Below, one piece after another: positions 57,182 to 64,000 of a stretch of DNA of 64,000 bases. The notes under the pieces are model-generated. The model did not search any database. It was not told the DNA's origin and was given only the letters and a program-made list of their open reading frames with translations. The position numbers and the translations under genes are program-made. Numbering within the stretch: the stretch's first letter is position 1; each line of letters opens with the position of its first letter. Source of the DNA: Piezodorus guildinii (lineage: Eukaryota; Arthropoda; Insecta; Hemiptera; Pentatomidae); assembly GCA_023052935.1 (NCBI GenBank), contig CM041294.1, positions 24,322,641-24,386,640 on the forward strand, given 5' to 3'.

Positions 57182-57791
57182 GTCAGAGTGTAGGCGGCCT
57201 GCCTCCGTTACTTTCATCGCTCCCCTCCCCTTCTCCTTTCTACATCATGCCATTACTTATTCTTCTATGAATCCGTTCTCCTACCTCTTTGGATTGCTTT
57301 ATGATCATCGATTCGCTTCAGTTTTAGATTACGGTTATTCAATCAATTATAACAGAACGAATGACTTGCATTGGACAAATTGAAGTGTAGTTAATGTCAT
57401 TTGTAATAGTTCATATATATTATTTAAAATTAATCCAGATTTCTGTTTATATAGTTTCTGTTTCCGCTTCAATGAGTAATTCATAACTAGTAAATACTAC
57501 TTATAGCCCTGACTAAAGATTAAATTAAATTCGATTTCCGCATTGAATTGATTTAGGTTAGGGAATCATTTGCGATTGTAATAGTAGTTCAGCGTTGATC
57601 AATCTCATGATTCGCATACAATTCAATTTGTTCTTAGTTATTATTCGGATCATCATTAAAAGGGGTTACAATGTATAGTAAAATAACTTATCGAAGGAGG
57701 GAGTTAAAAAAATTAAATATTTTTAACCCAGTTAAAACGTTGGATTTAAATTATAGTGATTTTATTGATTAAACTGTTTTATTTTTAAGAA
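57182..57791. other. Unassigned intron-like region
   Basis: AT-rich after 57350; nothing supported. Confidence 0.4.
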
Positions 57792-58654
57792 ATCTGGTGC
57801 GGGCAACACACGACTTTCACTTACCTCCATTTTTAAAATCAATGGAAGAATTTTCAAATATAGTTAGAGGAAAAAATACGTGAAACTGTTAAAGAATTAA
57901 TTAAATCGAATTTATAAAGAAACATCTAAAATAATCAGTTAGTATTATCTTCTTTTCATCACTCTCTATTAACTTTTAAAAGCTTGAGTATAAGATAATA
58001 TTATTCTAAAATCTTTAGCTTTCCAACGGTATATCATACATGTATATTACTGCTCTTATGTTCAAAACAAAAAAATTGCATTAAAAAATATTTTTTTATC
58101 TTTTCTCCTTTAGTTGAATATCCAATTCATTCAATTTATATATTTAACTGTTTTTTCATCAGTGGTAACAAGATAATATAGTTATTTTTTTATAGAATCA
58201 ACAAAATTGAAGGTATTTAAGAGAAAGAAAATTTAAAATATCGTTATTTAAGCCCTGTCAGACAATTTTAATCCGAATGAAACCTAAATTATATTAAAGC
58301 CTATTAAATTTTACATCGATATAGCGAGTTTAATCAAAATCGTCGGAACCGTTTTCGAGATAATCGATAAAAGGTGCAAAATGCAAGGTATAAAGTGGCT
58401 CTTCTGTTTTTTGATGAAAAAGGTTTTGTAACGTCTCAGGCGTATATTTTTCTTAAATATGAAATTTCAGTTTTATAAGACTTACCGTTTCCGCCCGGGA
58501 GTTACCACACACACACACACAGACCTTTTTGCGGGACTTGGTTATTTGGACTCAGGGGACCCTAAAATGTGTATTTCCGTTGAAAACTGGAATTCGAAAA
58601 TTTTCACGATCGCAATACTTTCCCTTACTGTATATAGTAAGTGAAAGTAAAAAA
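57792..58654 (-). mobile_element. Family B element, copy 9 (near full length)
   Basis: Minus orientation with both ends (ATCTGGTGCGGGCAACACAC; GTAAGTGAAAGTAAAAAA), the left hairpin, a (CA)n tract at about 58507-58521, and the conserved middle. Confidence 0.92.
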
Positions 58655-61600
58655 TCCAATTTAGACGAGGTTCATAAATTTAAATGTTTGGATTATTAGG
58701 GAGAGGAGCTTCTTCGTTACCCTTTCCATAGCTACGCCCCTTCCTCACTTGCCTTCTAAATTATTGAGATTGTTATTAGCGTGAGGGACACTATCACTGT
58801 AATCGTCATAACCATATCAGCCATTGGCCCTGAGAGCATCCATCCTGTCTCACTTTCCTCGTTTGTATCTCATCAGTTCCGTTGAACGCTATCGGCCTCA
58901 AGATTATTGGCAATTATTTATGTCATTCACTGTGATAATGATAATTAAATAGATGGTAGGGTATAATATGCCAAAACCTTAAGCTGGTTTCACATTACCT
59001 TGTTTATCTAAGCCTACGTTAGTTATTTTTAAACCAAATATAATAACGTCTTGCTCTGTTATATATTTTTGTTATTCAAATATTCTCTTGTTTTTTTAAG
59101 CGTTTAGGAGAGTTGAATAAACGAATAGATATATAGGGTATGGCTTGGCGAATTTCTATTTCCAACGCCACCGAAATAGGACGGAGTCTGGTTTACAATG
59201 GCCAAGTTGTCATTGGCATCCAAAAATAATTCTCTCTCCTCTCTTTATCTATATATCTTTCTCTATTATTTGTTTTTAAATTATCCCTTTTATTACTTTT
59301 CTCAATTGGGCGAAATAACTTTTATATAGACATGACAATCCGGTTGTCTTACTGGAAATGTATCCGAGACGGTTCGCGAAACCGTTACGTAGAACCTTTC
59401 ACCCCTTTATAACGGTGTCTGCATCAAGTCTTTTCACACTTTCCATTTCCTACTACTGCATTAATTTTATGGCTAGTCAAAGATAAAAGATGTTAATGAG
59501 TATTGCAAATTATATATAAATTACGAAATTCATTTGCCTGTTGCTTTTTCCTTGTTTTCCTTCACACCATTGTCGATTATTCTCATTAATTTTACCTTAA
59601 ATAAAATCCACTACGCCCATTGGCAAGGAAAGTATAGGAAAACAAAGTCTCTATTTTGCAAAGTATAACCACACATTTGATTTGATGATTATTGCGCAAT
59701 ATTGTGATTTTTCGAGAAAAATAAATTGAATAATGTATACTCCTTTAAATGTCTGCTTTTAAAAAGCTATGAGTAGGGTAATATGTTTATGTAACAAAAT
59801 TATTCATATCTCTACCAAAAAATAAAATAAAAACCTGTTAGGTTTTTCTCACAACTATTTATAAACTGCCATCTGACAATTACCATAATTAAAATCAAGA
59901 AGTTGGCTGAAAAAAGGAGGAATCAGAAAAAAGTGTTTTTAATAATAAGTTAATTTTTATTAAAACAGAAAAACAGGTTGTTTCACCGACTTTTTTTTAT
60001 AGAATTTGTTTAAAACTGAACTTTTTAAAAACAATATTTTTGTGAACTTTTTCATCCAATTAAACATTTATTTACATATTAACTTTTGATTTATTAAAAT
60101 AAAAAATAAAATTATTTGTTATCTTTTAGCTCAAAAAACAAAATCTCTGTTTAGGTAATCTAGCTTTAATTTTTTGTTGTCTTAATCTTCAGATGGTTAG
60201 AAATCCATTGAAACTTTTTACTATTAAAAATGTTCTTATCAGTATACCATAGCAAGATAAGGTTACGTTAATGGTTACTCATGGCCAAAACTAATTTACA
60301 TAAATTTGCTAAGTTATAAGTAATGAAGGAAAAATAATGCTTGCCACATATTTTAAGAAAAAAAAAAAGAAATGGAAAGATAGTGATAACGAAAATGAAT
60401 AGGCTCCACGGAGAGATAAATATAGTAGACAGTTGATATTAGAAATAAAAGAGATAAAGGTAGAAGGGTTAAGAGGGAAGTAGGCCACCCCCACTCCTAC
60501 CCCCACCGCCTCCTTTATAGGCTCTGTTTTTCTCCCGTTCTTATTTTTTTTCTCTCTCCTTCCACTCTCATACACATCTGTCTGCCACTTTTCTCCCCAA
60601 ATTATTCCATTCCTCCAAATATTTCTCCTCGCTGCTATATTTTTATTCTTTCGACAGATACGTCATTTTAATAATGATAATTCCTATTAACTTGATACAC
60701 GTCACATTTCATTAGCCCCCCAGCTGTAGAACTAAATGTACTACGTTGGAAATCAGTCACGCGACAGATGTTGGATGGTATCTTATTGTCGTTTTTATAT
60801 AAATAAAACAAAACACAAATTTAGTGTAGCTCAGTTGTTCTTAACCGATTTACGCTAATATGATGGAGGTATATGTTTGATTTATAGTAAAATAGTGTAG
60901 TTGAATTGCACGAATATTGTTTTGAATTTTGAAAATATATTTTATCTTTGAACCCATTCTATGTAACTTGTATAACATTTTCTATTTTCTTCGATGATAA
61001 AAATTATTGAAGCTATTAGTGTCTGATTTCGTAGTATTTAGCGAACTTTGAAAATTAATATTTACAATTTTTTTTTTTTACTTCCAAACTTTTTTTTTGT
61101 AAAACAATTTTTATTTAGATAATTATGAGTCTTCTTATATTATAATAGATTGTTATAGGTTTTTCAATTAGACCTCATTTTATTTTTCATGAGTTTTTCA
61201 GACTATGATTATTCATGACAGAATTTTCATATTCATGGTTGTTTTTACTGTAAATTATGTCAAATACATAATTACAAAATTAGTACAACACAATTGGAAA
61301 TCGTAATTACAACTATATTGATGTTAAAAAGCCTTTGTAAATTATTTAAATTTAACTATTTTCATTTTCTTATATAATGTATGTCCATAACTTTATAGAA
61401 TTTTTGCGTTATTCGTTAATTATAACCTGTTTATTTGAAATTAATACTATTAAAGGCGTTTCTCAAATGTTGGTTCTTTTCAGTTAGAAATATGTTAGTT
61501 TTTAATCTAATAGCCAAGCATGGGCTGGTGTATTTTTGAGAATATTTTCAAACATCCTCATGTACATGACTTTAAGTGAAGAATTAATATTTTTTTCTTA

Positions 61601-62536
61601 AAAAAACCTTAAATCATCCGATAAATTTCCTTCTTATCTTGTTTTCATAACTTTGGCATGCAATTTTTCTTGCTTTAATTAGGAATCATTTTATTTTTAC
61701 ATTATTTCCTGACATACATTGACATTGAAGAATTGATTTATATTCTTAATATATTTGAGAATATTTATTTGAAGCACATTTGAACATATCTCCAGTTTTG
61801 ATATTTTCTATATTTATAATTGTTTAATCATTGAGCAACAGATGATCTAAATTTCTAAATGTCTCAGAGGTAAATAGGATCAGTAGAATATGTATCAATA
61901 GAATATTAATTCCTTTATTTGAAATATATCAAATAATTGATGACATGTGTTTTTATTTACTGTTATTTAATTATGTATACATTTATTTTTACTTGTTACT
62001 TTATGAGTTCATAAATAAAGATTGAATAGATTAATCTTAATATTGACTTTGTACTAGAGTTATTTAAAGTTTTCCAATTGCACAAAATTAGTGGTTCATT
62101 TATTAGATAACATTAAAATGTTTATCAGTTCTGATGTGTTGTGATTAAATTATCTGTTGCCGGACATTATCAAACAGGTGTCCTTGCTTTCTTTATTTAT
62201 TTCGTGCAGGGTTTTTTTTTAATTGTATTTTTGGTATTTGGGTTGTTCTGAACTTCATTTTGATTAAGGTAAAAAATATATTCTGGTAGTTTCTTGAATG
62301 TCATATGTTTGTAAACCTGGAGAAAACTTATCATCTGATAACAATATTCATGCAGTGTTGGAATATTAAATATCTCAAAATGGTCTCAGGAACTAATCAA
62401 ATAAATGGCAGCAGATAACAGTCTGATTTTAATTTTGTATTTACATCTATTGCGTGATAAATTATCAGGATTCAGTGATGATTTTTTTTAAATACTAATG
62501 TTTGCTGTTAAATAATACTTAGTCATATTATTTGTT
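58655..62536. other. AT-rich intron-like region without recognised genes
   Basis: No coding frames, RNA genes or repeats supported. The T/C-rich stretch 60470-60600 is low-complexity. Confidence 0.45.
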
Positions 62537-62815
62537 TGTTTGTTTATTTAACATCACTTTATGCTACAATGGCTAATCGGACGATGCTACAGTGGGAGAC
62601 CTAAATTTTGCCTATTCAGGTTTTATTAGGATTGGGATCTTTAATGAGTACCTGACATCGCACAGGCTTGGGACCACCTTTTAACGTTCCCCGAAGGACG
62701 GCATAACTAAGGATTTTTTACTCCCATTAAAAAATCCTAGGACCACCTGCGGGTTTGAACCCGTGACCCTTGGCATAGGAGGCTGTTATGCTAGCCACCC
62801 TGCTACTGGTGATTC
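62537..62815 (-). mobile_element. tRNA-derived SINE, copy 7
   Basis: Full length. Tail TTTGTTTGTTTATTTAACAT is at the left; the tRNA-like head with B box GGGTTTGAACCCG (plus strand) and the TTAGCATAACAGCC-type anticodon arm (here CTAGCATAACAGCC in minus sense) is at the right. Lies 290 bp upstream of the large host exon. Confidence 0.92.
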
Positions 62816-63102
62816 CAGTCATAATTATTTATGCTGTGGTACAAATCAGTTCTGTTTTGATCATTTTGATCGTAGAGTATAATTCCTTTTTAGTCAGATT
62901 ATTTCCTAAGTATTGAAGAACCATTAATTATTATAATCAATATGCATTAATCGTGTAATGCAACTATCGGCTCTTCATCTAATTTATTTTAAACAATTTA
63001 CATTTAGAATTTTAGCAATTTACTGTATATTTAAATTATGTAACTTTCTCATCAAAGCATCTAACACTATTTTAATATTTTGTATTTCATTTTCTGTTTC
63101 AG
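62816..63102 (+). other. Intron end upstream of the large host exon
   Basis: AT-rich; ends with the polypyrimidine tract and acceptor TTTCATTTTCTGTTTCAG at 63085-63102. A branch-like ATTTAC/TTTAAT stretch precedes it. Confidence 0.6.
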
Positions 63103-63994
63103 AACCGTAATAGTATGTGCTGGATAAACAATTTGCCAGGTCCACGTACAGATGACAAACCACAGCACCAGCAGTCGCAGCAGCAGCAGCAAGCTCAAGC
63201 CCAAGCCCAGGCGCAGGCCCAAGCTCAAGCTCAGGCTCAGGCGCAGGCTCAAGCCCAGGCCCAAGCACAGGCTCAGGCTCAAGCTCAGCAACAGCAGCAG
63301 GACCAGGCTAGGATGCTGGAGCGAATGCGAGAGAGGGAGAGGAGTTATCACCCGCAGAGATATTTCAAGGTGGACTATCCACCACCACCTGCTCATAGTA
63401 AAGTAAAGCAACAGCCAGAAAAGCCTCAGGCATTGCCCAAAGCTGAACCTAACTTCAGTATATTTGGTGGCTGTTACCCTGCATACCAAGCGCCACTGAC
63501 TTTTCTACATCATGAAAAGAAGCCTGAACCCAAGCCAGCATTAGTAGTAACCAAAGCAGTAGAGGATTCTGTTAAGAATACTGTTATTGTTAAAAATGAT
63601 AAGTCACCTGGTCTTCAGCCACCTAGTCCCAAATTAAGAGAGTACTTACCATCGAAATCTCCTTATGAATATAGGTCGCCTTCACAGTCACCTCATACTG
63701 GTCCCTATGAAGTTCAAAACCTTGCCAGTATATCGAAAGTTCATGTTCATCGACCTCAACATCTGTCTCCACACCAGAGGCAATCCCCTCATAGTCACCA
63801 TAGGCAATCTCCACATCATAGGCAGTCACCTCACCACCCTCCTTCACCTCATTTACATCCTTCTCCTCCCAGTATCGGCTATACAAAGTCTGCTACTGTC
63901 GGATCTTATCCTTATCCTGCCCCAGTTATGTACGCTGCACCACCGACTACCCCTCCTAAACCTAAAGTCAGCAGTCCGTCACCACAGATATATG
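63103..63994 (+). CDS. Large internal host-gene exon: polyQ/(QA)n and Ser-Pro-His-rich regulatory protein
   Basis: This exon has a strong acceptor (CTGTTTCAG), a consensus donor G|GTAAGC and an open frame of 297 codons; only this frame is open, entering in phase 0. It starts NRNSMCWINNLPGPRTDD. A glutamine block with 16 alternating QA units (about residues 30-61) and a second short Q block follow. Next come a charged ARMLERMRERERSYH helix, a YPPPPAH segment, and GGCYPAYQAPLTFLHHEK. The C-terminal half is rich in Ser-Pro, Gln, His and Tyr-Pro (SPYEYRSPSQSPHTGPYE, RQSPHHRQSPHH). No enzyme domain is visible; such composition is typical of nuclear cofactors and chromatin proteins. The exon at 43668-43815 joins it in frame. 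I considered a winged eye/BAHCC1-type identity but cannot verify it. The gene continues past the window. Confidence 0.85.
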
Positions 63995-64000
63995 GTAAGC
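63995..64000 (+). promoter_or_regulatory. Splice donor of the large exon
   Basis: G|GTAAGC at the very end of the window matches the 5' splice-site consensus, so the exon ends at 63994 with one base of the next codon. Confidence 0.8.

Noticed and set aside
63067..63489. Minus-strand Leu-rich frame with LSLSLGLGLSL repeats
   Set aside because: It is the antisense of the (QA)n tract of the plus-strand exon.
63103..63994. Assigning the exon to a named gene such as winged eye/BAHCC1/TNRC18-like
   Set aside because: Composition is compatible, but I cannot confirm any family-specific domain from this part; a protein search is needed.

Overview
This window looks like AT-rich, gene-poor intronic and intergenic DNA from an insect or other arthropod. 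The reasons are a Jockey-type LINE, several unrelated transposon families, tRNA-derived SINEs, very long introns and a polyglutamine-rich nuclear-type protein exon. I see no bacterial features such as operons, Shine-Dalgarno sites or dense ORFs. The species cannot be fixed from the sequence.

Positions 1-7,000 are a retrotransposon cluster. It opens with the 3' end of a LINE of one lineage (1-612), followed by a GC-rich tRNA-like SINE candidate (about 720-1065) and two copies of a second tRNA-derived SINE (1411-1620 minus; 1773-2050 plus, with target-site duplication). It ends with a complete, apparently intact Jockey-type LINE on the minus strand (2184-6946). That LINE has ORF1 (zinc-knuckle gag-like), ORF2 (APE endonuclease plus reverse transcriptase), a 29-nt poly(A), an exact 11-bp target-site duplication and a recognisable internal Pol II promoter.

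Positions 7,000-35,300 are mostly AT-rich and unannotatable. They carry 5'-truncated LINE copies, five SINE copies and two copies of a 250-bp TIR element. They also hold an 830-bp element whose ends look like Transib/RAG recombination signals (16173-17002), a 174-bp insertion with a 17-bp target-site duplication and a hammerhead-like core (18229-18402), and a 140-bp foldback MITE (21461-21600). The first of nine copies of a dispersed 0.7-0.9-kb family ('family B') lies at 22757-23440.

Positions 36,400-58,700 hold the other eight family B copies, several as inverted neighbours able to form long hairpins. The same region contains pieces of a plus-strand host gene. I find one good short exon (43668-43815, E/K/R/Q-rich) and one excellent 892-bp exon at the end (63103-63994, with a (QA)16 tract and a Ser/Pro/His-rich region). 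Two weaker exons between them (54849-54979, 57115-57181) happen to keep a continuous reading phase. The gene continues past the window; I do not recognise it with confidence, but its composition suggests a nuclear regulatory protein.

How the parts act together: the intact Jockey LINE is the plausible source of 5'-truncated copies of its own family (15141-15389). The tRNA-derived SINEs need a LINE partner in trans, which is not identified. If the host gene is transcribed across its long introns, inverted family B pairs would be carried as long double-stranded RNA.
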